This document shows, in pieces, positions 34,790 through 43,648 of a stretch of 64,000 nt of DNA. The number at the start of each line of letters is the position of its first letter. Position 1 is the first letter of the stretch. Source of the stretch: Sediminibacillus massiliensis (lineage in GTDB: Bacteria > Bacillota > Bacilli > Bacillales > Amphibacillaceae). Location: contig NZ_LT732535.1 in the NCBI RefSeq assembly GCF_900156915.1, forward strand, positions 2,677,211 to 2,741,210, given 5' to 3'. The position numbers and the translations under genes were made by a program. Below the pieces are notes generated by a model. It saw nothing but the letters and a program-made list of their open reading frames with translations, did no database searches and was not told the origin of the DNA.

Positions 34790-36367
34790 ATGCATGAGTT
34801 TGATTTACACCATATTTTTTCTATCGGCCTGATTCTAGTCATGATAGCTGCAGGAATCACAGCAATCGCCAAGAAATTCAAGCAGCCGTATCCCATTGCC
34901 CTGGTCATCGTGGGAGCAATCATAGGTTTAATTAACGTGCCTGTACTTGAACCTCTGAAAGACTTCGCTACCGAAGGAGAAATATTCAATTTCGCCATTA
35001 TCACTCTTTTCCTGCCTGCCTTGCTTGGGGAGGCAGCTTTGAAACTGCCATTTTCCCACTTACGGGAAAATAAAACACCGATTATCGCATTGGCGTTTGC
35101 CGGCACACTGTTGTCGTTCATCATCATCGGTTTTTCTTCAATGTGGCTCTTACAATTGACACTGCCCGCTGCCTTTGTGTTTGCCGCTGTCATGAGTGCG
35201 ACCGATCCGGTCAGTGTCTTGTCTATCTTCAAAAGCGTCGGCGTCCATAAACGGCTCGCCACCATCATTGAAGGAGAAAGCTTGTTTAATGACGGGCTGG
35301 CGGTCGTGCTGTTCAACATTTCCGCTTTTTATTTACTTTCCTATACAGAGCTGGGATTACTGGGATTTGGTTACGGATTATGGGAGTTCATCAAAGTGGT
35401 TTCACTTGGTCTTATGATCGGTGGTGCATTGGGTTATGCCGTATCCAGGCTTACCAAATATTTCGATGACTACCCGCTCGAAATCATCTTCAGTATCATT
35501 CTTTTTTATGGGGCTTTTCTGTTGGCAGAAAGCGTAGAAGCATCTGGTGTGATTGCGGTCGTCGTGTCAGCTCTTATCCTTGGGAACTATGGTTCCAAAA
35601 TCGGCATGAGCCCTACTACCAAACTAAACATCAACAATTTCTGGGATGTTATTACCTTGCTGGCGAATTCGATTGTCTTTCTGATGGTAGGGTTGGAAAT
35701 TACCAGAATCGACATGACGGATAAATGGGGATTTATAGCTTTGGCAATTCTGCTTGTACTTGTGGCAAGAAGTGCTGCCGTGTACACCAGCCTTGCTTTT
35801 ATTAAAGATGTACCGGCATCCTGGAAACATACCTTGAACTGGGGCGGGTTAAAGGGATCTTTATCAATAGCGCTTGTCTTAAGTCTTCCAAGGGATTTTG
35901 CCGGTCGTGAAGAAGTACTTATTTTTGCGTTCAGCATCGTCCTGTTCTCGCTTGTCTTACAAGGGCTATCCATAAAACCGCTAATATCCTGGTTAGGGGT
36001 GAACAAAAAGGAAAAAGGGTATCACGAATATGAAGAACTCATTGCCCAGGCCCATGCACTGAAAATCGCTATCTTTGAAGTGAAAAAGCTGGAAGATAAT
36101 TTCATGACGACTGAAATCGTCACACAGGAAGTCCTTAGCCAATACAAGCAACAGCTCGATACATTACAAACAAAAATTGAGGAACTTTATAATAAATATC
36201 CAGAGTTGAAACAAAAACAGATGAACACATTGAAAAAGCATTCTTTATACGCCCAGCATGAAGCGATTGAGCATCTATTGACAGAAGGAATCATTTCCCC
36301 GGAAGTGGCTGAACAAGAGATAGGCAAGATAACAAACAAGCTGGTAGAGATGGAAGGATCCCATTAA
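34790..36367 (+). CDS. Na+/H+ antiporter (CPA1/NhaP type)
   Basis: A 525-residue protein with about 12 hydrophobic segments and a cytoplasmic C-terminal region of about 130 residues. CPA1 marks are the double-aspartate-type ion site region SATDPVSVLSIFKSVGVHKRLATIIEGESLFNDGLAVVLF (as positions 138-177, with Asp in TDP and in FNDG) and GGLKGSLSIALVLSLPR near residue 355. The soluble tail is helical and charged (KKLEDNFMTTEIVTQEVL). It should exchange Na+ (or K+) for protons, useful in a salty or alkaline habitat. ATG at 34790 is 6 nt after AGGAGG; the ATG at 34784 overlaps that site. Confidence 0.9.
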   Translation: MHEFDLHHIFSIGLILVMIAAGITAIAKKFKQPYPIALVIVGAIIGLINVPVLEPLKDFATEGEIFNFAIITLFLPALLGEAALKLPFSHLRENKTPIIALAFAGTLLSFIIIGFSSMWLLQLTLPAAFVFAAVMSATDPVSVLSIFKSVGVHKRLATIIEGESLFNDGLAVVLFNISAFYLLSYTELGLLGFGYGLWEFIKVVSLGLMIGGALGYAVSRLTKYFDDYPLEIIFSIILFYGAFLLAESVEASGVIAVVVSALILGNYGSKIGMSPTTKLNINNFWDVITLLANSIVFLMVGLEITRIDMTDKWGFIALAILLVLVARSAAVYTSLAFIKDVPASWKHTLNWGGLKGSLSIALVLSLPRDFAGREEVLIFAFSIVLFSLVLQGLSIKPLISWLGVNKKEKGYHEYEELIAQAHALKIAIFEVKKLEDNFMTTEIVTQEVLSQYKQQLDTLQTKIEELYNKYPELKQKQMNTLKKHSLYAQHEAIEHLLTEGIISPEVAEQEIGKITNKLVEMEGSH

Positions 36368-36474
36368 TACCTGGACGAATCCAATGTTTCTAATGGACAA
36401 AGAACGGGAATCGGATTATATATGGAGTTGCTGCTCAGGAACATTGGATAATCATCTGCAAAGGAGAGTTCGAT

Positions 36475-36834
36475 ATGGATCAACTTTTATTTGTGCAGAC
36501 AGGTACCGGTATTGATGTTCATGGTCAAAATATTACGAAAGCAGCGGCACGGGCAGTTGAAGACGCAATTTTGCCTAATTCTATGCCGGGCATTGAGAAG
36601 AGCTTACCTGATCAATCTATCGAAAATTTAAAAGTGAATGTAAAACTTGCCGTTCCTCTCGACCGTCAGGAAGTCGATAAAGAGGAAATAAGGAAATTGA
36701 TTCCTTACGGTTCTGCTACGGTCGAAGTCACCGAAGGCGGAATGGCAACTTCCAGCGGAATCATACTGGAAGAGGAAAATGACGATAATGACTTAATGTA
36801 TATGGTCAATGCAGCAGTTGAAGTAGGATATTAG
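36475..36834 (+). CDS. Lin0512-family protein, paralogue 2
   Basis: The second 119-residue Lin0512 protein, same length as the first with no gaps visible: MDQLLFVQTGTGIDVHGQNITKAAARAV at the start, LIPYGSATVEVTEGGMATSSGI in the centre, LMYMVNAAVEVGY at the end. ATG at 36475 behind AAAGGAG; it ends with its own terminator. The pair flanks the antiporter gene, which suggests local duplication. Function unknown. Confidence 0.8.
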   Translation: MDQLLFVQTGTGIDVHGQNITKAAARAVEDAILPNSMPGIEKSLPDQSIENLKVNVKLAVPLDRQEVDKEEIRKLIPYGSATVEVTEGGMATSSGIILEEENDDNDLMYMVNAAVEVGY

Positions 36835-36840
36835 TGGAAT

Positions 36841-36876
36841 GGAACCTCCCCCTTTATGCATGGGGGAGGTTTTTTG
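36841..36876 (+). terminator. Terminator after Lin0512 paralogue 2
   Basis: GGAACCTCCCCC-TTTATGCA-TGGGGGAGGTTTTTT. Confidence 0.85.
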
Positions 36877-36950
36877 TTGTATTTTAAAGGGTTTTCATCC
36901 AAATTGTCGAAAGAAGTTATGGTGAATGTTTTTTATAGGAGGAAGTTTGA

Positions 36951-37943
36951 ATGGCTTACATACCTGACTCAACCAGATATGAATCGATCCCTTATAACCG
37001 ATGCGGCAACTCCGGATTGAAGCTGCCTGCGATTTCGCTGGGATTGTGGAACAACTTTGGCGGCGAGGATGTGTTTGAAAATCAGCGTAAAATGATACAA
37101 CGTGCATTTGATCTTGGGATTACCCATTTTGATTTGGCCAATAATTATGGTCCACCACACGGTTCTGCGGAAGAAAATTTCGGCAGCATCTTGAAGAAGG
37201 ATTTTATAGGATATCGTGATGAAATGGTGATTTCCACCAAAGCCGGCTTCGGCATGTGGCCTGGTCCATATGGGGATTGGGGCTCTAAGAAATATCTTTG
37301 CGCAAGCCTTGATCAAAGTCTAGCCCGTATGAATCTCAATTATGTCGACATCTTTTACCATCATCGCCCGGACCCCGAGACACCGCTGGAAGAAACGATG
37401 GCAGCCCTTGATTTGATCGTACGCCAAGGAAAAGCACTATATGTCGGCATTTCCAACTATGGGGTAGAAGATACAAAGAAAGCGATCGATATTCTGAACC
37501 AGCAAAAAACCCCGTTCATCATCCACCAGGCATCTTACTCCATGCTGAACCGATGGGTGGAAGATGGATTGACACAGCTTCTCGAAGAGCGTGGGGCTGG
37601 GTGCATCGCTTTCGTCCCGCTTGCTCAAGGTCTGTTGACAGACAAGTATTTAAACGGTATTCCGAAAGATTCCAGAGCAGCTAAACAATACATCAAGTCC
37701 TTAAACGAAAAAGATATCAATCCTGAAACTATCGAAAAGGTGCAAAAACTGAACGAAATCGCTCAACAGCGCGGCCAGTCGCTTGCACAAATGGCACTTG
37801 TCTGGATTTTACAGGAGAAGTCCGTCGTTTCGGCATTGATCGGAGCAAGTAAGGTTTCGCAAATCGAAGAAAATGTGAAAGCATTGGATAATTCCGCCTT
37901 TACCCAAGAGGAATTAAATACAATTGAAGATATCCTTAAATAA
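36951..37943 (+). CDS. Aldo/keto reductase, YghZ-like
   Basis: A 330-residue AKR of the group related to E. coli YghZ (L-glyceraldehyde-3-phosphate reductase) and voltage-gated K+ channel beta subunits. The N-terminal YNRCGNSGLKLPAISLGLW and FDLANNYGPPHGSAEENFG (Asp and Tyr), STKAG (Lys) and YHHRPD (His) give the catalytic tetrad. LVWILQEKSVVSALIGASKVSQIEENV binds the adenosine phosphate of NADPH (read as motif near residue 280). ATG at 36951 behind AGGAGG. It likely detoxifies reactive aldehydes such as methylglyoxal; exact substrate unknown. Confidence 0.87.
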   Translation: MAYIPDSTRYESIPYNRCGNSGLKLPAISLGLWNNFGGEDVFENQRKMIQRAFDLGITHFDLANNYGPPHGSAEENFGSILKKDFIGYRDEMVISTKAGFGMWPGPYGDWGSKKYLCASLDQSLARMNLNYVDIFYHHRPDPETPLEETMAALDLIVRQGKALYVGISNYGVEDTKKAIDILNQQKTPFIIHQASYSMLNRWVEDGLTQLLEERGAGCIAFVPLAQGLLTDKYLNGIPKDSRAAKQYIKSLNEKDINPETIEKVQKLNEIAQQRGQSLAQMALVWILQEKSVVSALIGASKVSQIEENVKALDNSAFTQEELNTIEDILK

Positions 37944-37946
37944 TCG

Positions 37947-37982
37947 AAACAGCGCCTGAATGGATCATTCGGCGCTGTTTTA
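37947..37982. terminator. Bidirectional terminator between AKR and manA
   Basis: AAACAGCGCC-TGAATGGATCATTC-GGCGCTGTTTTA. Confidence 0.8.
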
Positions 37983-37989
37983 CTCTGAA

Positions 37990-38946
37990 CTATGGATGAG
38001 ATACGATAAATTGGGCGTTCCCTTTTAATCGGTATTCTTCAATCGATTGCGGGAGCAGGAAATGATCTCCTTTTTTGATGTCAAAATCTTGGCCATTGAC
38101 CGACAGACTGGCTGTTCCAGAGAGAACGCTGACTTGCAAGAAGTCACCTTTTCGTTTCTGTTCTGCCGTTCCATCCAAATCCCAATGATAGACGGTGAAG
38201 TATTGTTCTTCGACTAAACATTTCTCCTTCAACCCGGCATGCAATTCTTCTTTCTGAGCGATATCGATTGTTTCATGTGGAACAGTCGAAACGGGGATGG
38301 CAGAATCCAAATGCAATTCTCTTGTATTTCCCTGATCATCTGTCCTGTCATAATCATATACCCGATAGGTGATGTCCGAACTTTGCTGGGTTTCGAGAAT
38401 AACAATTCCTTTACCGATGGCGTGGATCGTGCCGCTTGGAACATAAACGAAATCGCCCGGCTTCACTTTCACTTTCCGGAGCAAATCGTTCCATTGCCCG
38501 TTATCTACCATTTCCTTGAACTCTTGCCTTGTCTGGGCATGATGGCCAAAAATTATTTCTGCGTTTTCTTCTGCATCGACCACATACCAGCACTCCGTTT
38601 TTCCGTATGGTTGATTTTCCACTTCTCTGGCATATTTGTCATCTGGATGGACCTGGACAGAAAGGTCATTGGCCGCATCTAGTATTTTTACCAATAAAGG
38701 ATAATCTTCTTTGTTTGAATCTGATTTTCCAAACAGGCTGCCATGTTTTTGCCATGCTTCCAACAATGTCATGCCTTTCAATTCCCCATTGGTTATTCTA
38801 CTTGGCCCGTTTGGATGGGCGGAGATAACCCAGGCCTCACCTGTATGCTGGTAAGGGATGTCATATCCGAATTCCGTGTTCAGTTTCTGTCCTCCCCATA
38901 TTCGTTCCTGAAAAACTGGTTCTAAAAATATCGGTTCCTTATACAT
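37990..38946 (-). CDS. manA: Mannose-6-phosphate isomerase, class I
   Basis: A 318-residue zinc enzyme of the short Bacillus type. The zinc site is in LSVQVHPDDKYA (residues 93-104, Gln and His) with a further Glu in GKTECWYVVDA. The second cupin domain gives PSGTIHAIGKGIVILETQQSSD. It interconverts mannose-6-phosphate and fructose-6-phosphate. ATG at 38946. The gene lies 23 nt downstream of a ROK kinase and in the same direction as a ROK regulator, so the three probably form a mannose/fructose operon. Confidence 0.92.
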   Translation of the reverse strand: MYKEPIFLEPVFQERIWGGQKLNTEFGYDIPYQHTGEAWVISAHPNGPSRITNGELKGMTLLEAWQKHGSLFGKSDSNKEDYPLLVKILDAANDLSVQVHPDDKYAREVENQPYGKTECWYVVDAEENAEIIFGHHAQTRQEFKEMVDNGQWNDLLRKVKVKPGDFVYVPSGTIHAIGKGIVILETQQSSDITYRVYDYDRTDDQGNTRELHLDSAIPVSTVPHETIDIAQKEELHAGLKEKCLVEEQYFTVYHWDLDGTAEQKRKGDFLQVSVLSGTASLSVNGQDFDIKKGDHFLLPQSIEEYRLKGNAQFIVSHP

Positions 38947-38969
38947 GTTATTGCCTCCCTGTCGACTTC

Positions 38970-39884
38970 TTATTTCAAATTAAATACTAGGCCTGCAGCT
39001 CCGACCACTCCGGCGTTCTGGTCTAACTCTGCCGGGACAATTTCCGTGTTCCTGCCGGCTGGATTTAAGGCATACTGACTGACATATGCCCGAACGGCAG
39101 AAAACAAAGGTTCGCCCACCTTTGATACCCCGCCACCAAGGACTATTTTCTCCGGATCAAAGGTGTTGATTAAAGATACAAGCGCTATGCCTATTTTTTG
39201 AAAGACATCTTCAATATAGGTTTGTATTTTTTCATCTCGCTGGTGGTACAAATCAAAAACTTGTTCTGTAGTTAAAGGCTTGCCGGCTATTTCCGATCCC
39301 CTTTTTCCTATGGCTGTTCCTGAAGCGATGAATTCCAAGCAGCCATATTGTCCACATGGGCATCTGCCGTATGCGGGATCGACAACGGTATGGCCGATAT
39401 CCCCGGCGTTTCCTCTGGCTCCACCTAACAATTTACCATCTGCAAACAGCCCTGCACCTATTCCTGTACTAATCGTAACATAAGCAAAATTGTCGTTTTC
39501 CTTTGCTGCACCCAGCCACTTTTCTGCCATGGCTGCGGCATTGGCGTCATTTTCCAGGATGACTGGAAGGCCGAAATGGTTTTTGACTTGTGCTACGATA
39601 TCCACGTCCCGCCAGTTTTGAAGATTTGGAGGACAGGAAATCATTCCGTTTTTACTGTCCAACGGTCCAGGGGAACCAATCCCTATTCCGTCCATATCTT
39701 CCAAGGAAACTGCTGCTTGTTTGAGTAAGGATTCCACTTCTTGATTGATTTTCGCAATCATGGCCGTCGGTTCGATGGATGTATCTGTCGGAATTTTACT
39801 TTGTTCTCTTACCTTACCATACTCGTCTACTAATGCCAGCGCCACTTTTGTGCCACCGATATCTATCCCTATTGCATATGCCAT
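38970..39884 (-). CDS. ROK-family sugar kinase (fructokinase/glucokinase type)
   Basis: A 304-residue ROK kinase. The ATP site is GIDIGGTKVALALV (residues 6-19), the sugar-binding ENDANAAAMAEKW is near residue 108, and GHTVVDP...CPCGQYGCLEFIASG supplies the ROK zinc motif (His and three Cys). Phosphorylation of fructose or mannose would feed the adjacent ManA; glucose is also possible. ATG at 39884 starts 19 nt after the regulator's stop, so they are probably co-transcribed. Confidence 0.88.
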   Translation of the reverse strand: MAYAIGIDIGGTKVALALVDEYGKVREQSKIPTDTSIEPTAMIAKINQEVESLLKQAAVSLEDMDGIGIGSPGPLDSKNGMISCPPNLQNWRDVDIVAQVKNHFGLPVILENDANAAAMAEKWLGAAKENDNFAYVTISTGIGAGLFADGKLLGGARGNAGDIGHTVVDPAYGRCPCGQYGCLEFIASGTAIGKRGSEIAGKPLTTEQVFDLYHQRDEKIQTYIEDVFQKIGIALVSLINTFDPEKIVLGGGVSKVGEPLFSAVRAYVSQYALNPAGRNTEIVPAELDQNAGVVGAAGLVFNLK

Positions 39885-39903
39885 GTCATCACCTTTTCCT
39901 ATA

Positions 39904-41064
39904 TTAAGTAAGCAAGCGCTCTGGATTTTCGAAAATATATTCCATTACAACTGCCCCAGCCCCGATCAACTGGGAATATTCTGTGAACTCAGAAATCCTT
40001 AATCCTGTTTTTCCTTCTTTATCAAACAAACTCTGCTCTTTTACAATGTAACGAATGGTTTCCAGCGCTTTTGGGTAACCATGAATATAAGAACCGCCAA
40101 CAATAATTTCATCGGGATTGAACAAATTGACCATATTGGCTATACCCGTACCAAGAAAATTGGCAGCTCCCTCCAATAATTGCGTGGCAAGTATGTTTCC
40201 TTTGACAGCAGCTCGTATTAAATACGGAAAATTTATCTGTTCGCTGCTTGTTAATTCTGGAAAGGAGTTATTTTTATTTTTCTCGAATGCCTGTCTGGCT
40301 TTATCCACAATGGCGATGCCAGAGGCAAAGGTCTCTAAACAACCATGATTTCCACAACTGCATTTCGGACCGTTTACGTCGATTACATGATGTCCTATTT
40401 CTCCCGCTCCACTCAGGAATCCCTGTACCAGTTTTTTTTGAAAAAGCAGTGCTCCTCCTATTCCCTGGTCGGCAAGCACATAAAATATATTATTATGGCC
40501 TATACTCTTGCCGAACCAATATTCACCAAAAAGAGCAGCATTTGCATCCTTTTCGAGAAGAGTGGGAAGTTGAAACCAATCTTGCAGTGCTTCGACTACT
40601 GCTACGTTCTGCACTTTTTCTAAATTTGGGGGAGATAAGATTTTTCCATTCTTTTTATCAATCGGACCTGGAGAAGAGACACCAATTCCATGGATTGCTA
40701 TGTTATCTGATTCGGAAATGAATAGGGCATCGAGCAATTCGTAGAGAGTTTCTAGTAATCCATCTGCAGTTTGTTGATATCCACTTGTAGCACGTTTGAT
40801 TATGCTGCCTGTAAAATCCACAACTGCTGCATTGACTTCTTCGACACTAATATCAACACACAACATGCCATGAGCACGGGTATGCAGTTGGTAGAGTGTC
40901 GGTTTCCGCCCTCCTTTGGACGAGCCAATCCCCTTTTCCTCTATCAAATTCTCTCGTTCCAGTTCACTGATGATGTTCGAGACAGACATAAAAGACAAAC
41001 CCGTAATTTCTGCAAGCTCAGCTTTTGAGATTGGAGCATGTCTGAACAGCTGATTTAATAACAT
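39904..41064 (-). CDS. ROK-family transcriptional regulator (start uncertain)
   Basis: A regulator of at least 386 residues with an N-terminal winged helix (APISKAELAEITGLSFMSVSNIISELERENLI) and a ROK domain (VDISVEEVNAAVVDFTGSI, then CSCGNHGCLETFASG), like XylR/NagC. It probably represses its own operon with the kinase and manA, released by a sugar. The ATG at 41064 has no ribosome site. The conserved ROK-regulator start (KKTNRSMLLNQLF) reads on in frame for 18 more codons to an ATC at 41118, which has AAAGGGGGAG 6 nt upstream. Thus the real start may be that non-standard codon, giving 404 residues, or a short frameshift exists here. Confidence 0.85.
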   Translation of the reverse strand: MLLNQLFRHAPISKAELAEITGLSFMSVSNIISELERENLIEEKGIGSSKGGRKPTLYQLHTRAHGMLCVDISVEEVNAAVVDFTGSIIKRATSGYQQTADGLLETLYELLDALFISESDNIAIHGIGVSSPGPIDKKNGKILSPPNLEKVQNVAVVEALQDWFQLPTLLEKDANAALFGEYWFGKSIGHNNIFYVLADQGIGGALLFQKKLVQGFLSGAGEIGHHVIDVNGPKCSCGNHGCLETFASGIAIVDKARQAFEKNKNNSFPELTSSEQINFPYLIRAAVKGNILATQLLEGAANFLGTGIANMVNLFNPDEIIVGGSYIHGYPKALETIRYIVKEQSLFDKEGKTGLRISEFTEYSQLIGAGAVVMEYIFENPERLLT

Positions 41065-41203
41065 GCTGCGATTTGTCTTTTTCCCTTTATCTGCGTATGT
41101 AAATGAATTATCTTTGATCGATTACTCCCCCTTTCTTTGGCAATAACTTTTTAAAATGGTTTTAATAAGTTCAGGTTACTATGTATCGACAAAAAAATCA
41201 ATA

Positions 41204-41453
41204 TGTGGACAAAATCCTTGTCGAATCTAGTCCATTCTTCTTAAAAAGTTATACACAATTTTATTCACAGAAGCTCTTATCCGCATCAAAGAGGACTTTT
41301 CCCCACCCTGTGAACAAGTTATCCACTAAACTTATCCACATAATCACACCCCCCGGCCTTTATTTTGTGGAAGAATAAATGTTCGCCACCACATATGGTT
41401 TGTTATCTACATTTATATCCACAGGGTGTGAATAATGGTTCTGGTTATTCACA
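41204..41453. promoter_or_regulatory. DnaA-box cluster
   Basis: About nine sites match TTATCCACA exactly or with one or two changes in 250 bp, on both strands: TGTGGACAA (41204), TTATACACA (41249), TTATTCACA (41261), TGTGAACAA (41309), TTATCCACT (41319), TTATCCACA (41332, perfect), ATATCCACA (41415), TGTGAATAA (41427), TTATTCACA (41445). The cluster lies between htrA and the ROK regulator. B. subtilis has origin-proximal DnaA-box clusters, one near yydA/rlmH (from memory), that titrate DnaA. No dnaA or AT-rich unwinding region is adjacent, so it is not oriC itself. Confidence 0.75.
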
Positions 41454-41460
41454 TGGGCAC

Positions 41461-41501
41461 AAAAAAAGAACCGGATTATCTCTAAACCCGGTTCTTTTCA
41501 A
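41461..41501 (-). terminator. Terminator after htrA
   Basis: Minus strand AAAAGAACCGGG-TTTAGAGATAAT-CCGGTTCTTTTTTT. Confidence 0.85.
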
Positions 41502-42731
41502 TCAATACTCTTGAGAAGATAAATTGACGGTTGTCTCCCTTTGTTCTCCATCACGATAATAAGTGATCGTCATGTCTTCTCCCACTTGTTTTTCTTGATA
41601 TAAATGTTTTCTCAGCCCGATGACATCTTGTATCGGTTCACCATCCAGCTCTGTTATTACATCAAGTTCCTGAAGACCCGCCTGGTCGGCTGGTGACATA
41701 GGTTCAATGCTTCTTAAGTAAATTCCGCCTTCTACGTCCTCTGGAAGCTTTAATGTCCGCTGCCATTCTACTTGGGCTACTTCTTCAAGTGAATAAGCTT
41801 CAACGCCCAAATATGGACGTGTAACTGTGCCTTCCTGTTCCAATTGCTCAATAATCGGTACAGCAGAATCAATCGGTATAGCAAATCCGATCCCTTCAAC
41901 AGAAGACTGAGCAATCTTCATCGAGTTAATTCCGATTAACTGCCCATTCATGTTGATCAATGCTCCACCGCTGTTCCCTGGATTGATAGCAGCATCTGTT
42001 TGGATGACTTCAGCCTGCCAGTCGGCACGGCCATCACTATCAAAATCTTGAGGAATTGCCCTTTGTTTGCCACTAATAATACCTTGTGTCACTGATCCGG
42101 AAAACATCAATCCTAATGGGTTACCGATTGCAATTGCCGGCTCGCCCACATTGACATTTTCAGAACTGCCCAGTTCGATGACTTTGTCTACCTCAGCTGC
42201 GTCCATTTCCAATACTGCAAGGTCTGTAAACAGATCGCTGCCCCGTAATTCTGCGGAAACGTGAGTCTCATCGGACAATACGACTTCCACTTCATCTGCC
42301 CCTTCGATTACGTGGTGGTTGGTTACCACATATGCCCGGTCGTTTTCAGTCTTGTATATTACTCCTGAACCTGTTCCAGCTTCCCCGGATTCCTGTTGCT
42401 GCCATAAATTTGACTGGGACTGGATATTCACTATTCCGACTACAGCAGGAGTGACTTCACTTACCACTTCCGTAACTTGTGTGGAAATGTCGACATTGAC
42501 ATTCTGGGTGGGTCCAGCTGAACTATTGCCTGCAGCATTGTCTTGTGAAAGCCGGCTTCCCTCCTCTTGTGTCGCTATGTCGTATGGAAGTAAATTGGAT
42601 TCCAGCAATGTCGGCAATGCCAGTATAATAAGTATTACGCCGATAACCAGGCCCACGAAGGACGGGATCAACCAGCTTGACTTCTTCTTCCCCGATCGCT
42701 CAGGCTTGGTATGATCATCATAATAACCCAT
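41502..42731 (-). CDS. HtrA-type membrane serine protease
   Basis: A 409-residue DegP/HtrA protease, equivalent by position to B. subtilis HtrC (YycK/YyxA). A basic N-terminus is followed by one transmembrane helix (near residues 22-42, FVGLVIGVILIILALP). The trypsin-like domain has His in VVTNHHVIEGA, Asp in DLFTDLAVLE and Ser in NPGNSGGALIN; one PDZ domain ends the protein (GGIYLRSIEPMSPADQAGL). It degrades misfolded proteins outside the membrane. ATG at 42731 is used because AAAGGA is 8 nt upstream; the ATG at 42740 overlaps that site. It lies downstream of the wal operon. Confidence 0.92.
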   Translation of the reverse strand: MGYYDDHTKPERSGKKKSSWLIPSFVGLVIGVILIILALPTLLESNLLPYDIATQEEGSRLSQDNAAGNSSAGPTQNVNVDISTQVTEVVSEVTPAVVGIVNIQSQSNLWQQQESGEAGTGSGVIYKTENDRAYVVTNHHVIEGADEVEVVLSDETHVSAELRGSDLFTDLAVLEMDAAEVDKVIELGSSENVNVGEPAIAIGNPLGLMFSGSVTQGIISGKQRAIPQDFDSDGRADWQAEVIQTDAAINPGNSGGALINMNGQLIGINSMKIAQSSVEGIGFAIPIDSAVPIIEQLEQEGTVTRPYLGVEAYSLEEVAQVEWQRTLKLPEDVEGGIYLRSIEPMSPADQAGLQELDVITELDGEPIQDVIGLRKHLYQEKQVGEDMTITYYRDGEQRETTVNLSSQEY

Positions 42732-42850
42732 GGCACACATCCTTTCTTATTTGTCAGACAAGGGAGATATGGGCTTTATCCCCCTTTGACGACAATCCTC
42801 TGCTTGAATGTTAATCTATCCATTGATTTTTTCCCTAATTAGCTGAATGG

Positions 42851-43648
42851 TTAAACCACTTCATATAATGGTGTGGGCATTTTTGGATCTGTGTCATGCA
42901 AGCTGATTTTATCACCTATGGTAAATCCATTATCATTCAGATAGTTTTCCACAGACATTCGGGCTAATTCCTTCATATTGTTATCTTTGCTTAAATGTGC
43001 CAAATAAATACGCTTTGTTTCATTGCCAATGATATCACTTAAAGCAAGTGCACAGTCTTCATTGGAAACATGCCCGCTGTCGCCTAGGATTCTTCTTTTC
43101 ACGTTCCATGGGTATCGACCCATCCGTAACATCGAAACATCATGATTGGACTCAAAAATATAGGCATCGGCATTTTCCACTGTTTTTTTAATTCTTTCGG
43201 ATACATAGCCAAGGTCTGTCACAAGAGCCACTTTTTTCTTATTGTGATGGAAGGTATAAAACATCGGTTCTGCAGCATCGTGTGAAACGCCGAAAGACTC
43301 TACATCGATATCGCCAAACGATTTTGTTTCTTCCATGTTGAAAAGAAATTTTTGATCAAGGGATATCTTGCCTATCGATCCTTCCATTGCTTTCCATGTT
43401 TTTTCATTCGCGAAAATAGGGAGGTTGTACCTTCTTGCCATGATTCCGAGCCCTTTTATATGATCACTGTGCTCATGTGTCACCAGCAGTCTCGTTATCT
43501 CATTCGGATCGATGTTCACTTCTGCCAGCAAACGTTCCATTTCTTTTCCGCTTAAGCCGGCATCAACCAATATCTTTTCTCTCTCAGAAGCTATATAAAA
43601 TGCATTTCCGGTACTTCCTGATGCAAGTACACTGAAACTTATTGTCAT
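42851..43648 (-). CDS. walJ: Metallo-beta-lactamase-fold hydrolase WalJ (YycJ)
   Basis: A 265-residue MBL-fold protein. The metal motif is [11 protein letters not shown] (residues 57-67), with [24 protein letters not shown] and LAHLSKDNN further on. WalJ homologues are linked to DNA repair and co-ordination of cell division with replication; biochemical activity is thought to be 5'-3' exonuclease-like. The ATG at 43648 overlaps the walI stop by one base, so it is the last coupled gene of the wal operon. Confidence 0.92.
   Translation of the reverse strand: MTISFSVLASGSTGNAFYIASEREKILVDAGLSGKEMERLLAEVNIDPNEITRLLVTHEHSDHIKGLGIMARRYNLPIFANEKTWKAMEGSIGKISLDQKFLFNMEETKSFGDIDVESFGVSHDAAEPMFYTFHHNKKKVALVTDLGYVSERIKKTVENADAYIFESNHDVSMLRMGRYPWNVKRRILGDSGHVSNEDCALALSDIIGNETKRIYLAHLSKDNNMKELARMSVENYLNDNGFTIGDKISLHDTDPKMPTPLYEVV

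Noticed and set aside
41204-41453. oriC itself
   Set aside because: No dnaA/dnaN beside it and no AT-rich unwinding repeats; gene order places oriC beyond the right edge.
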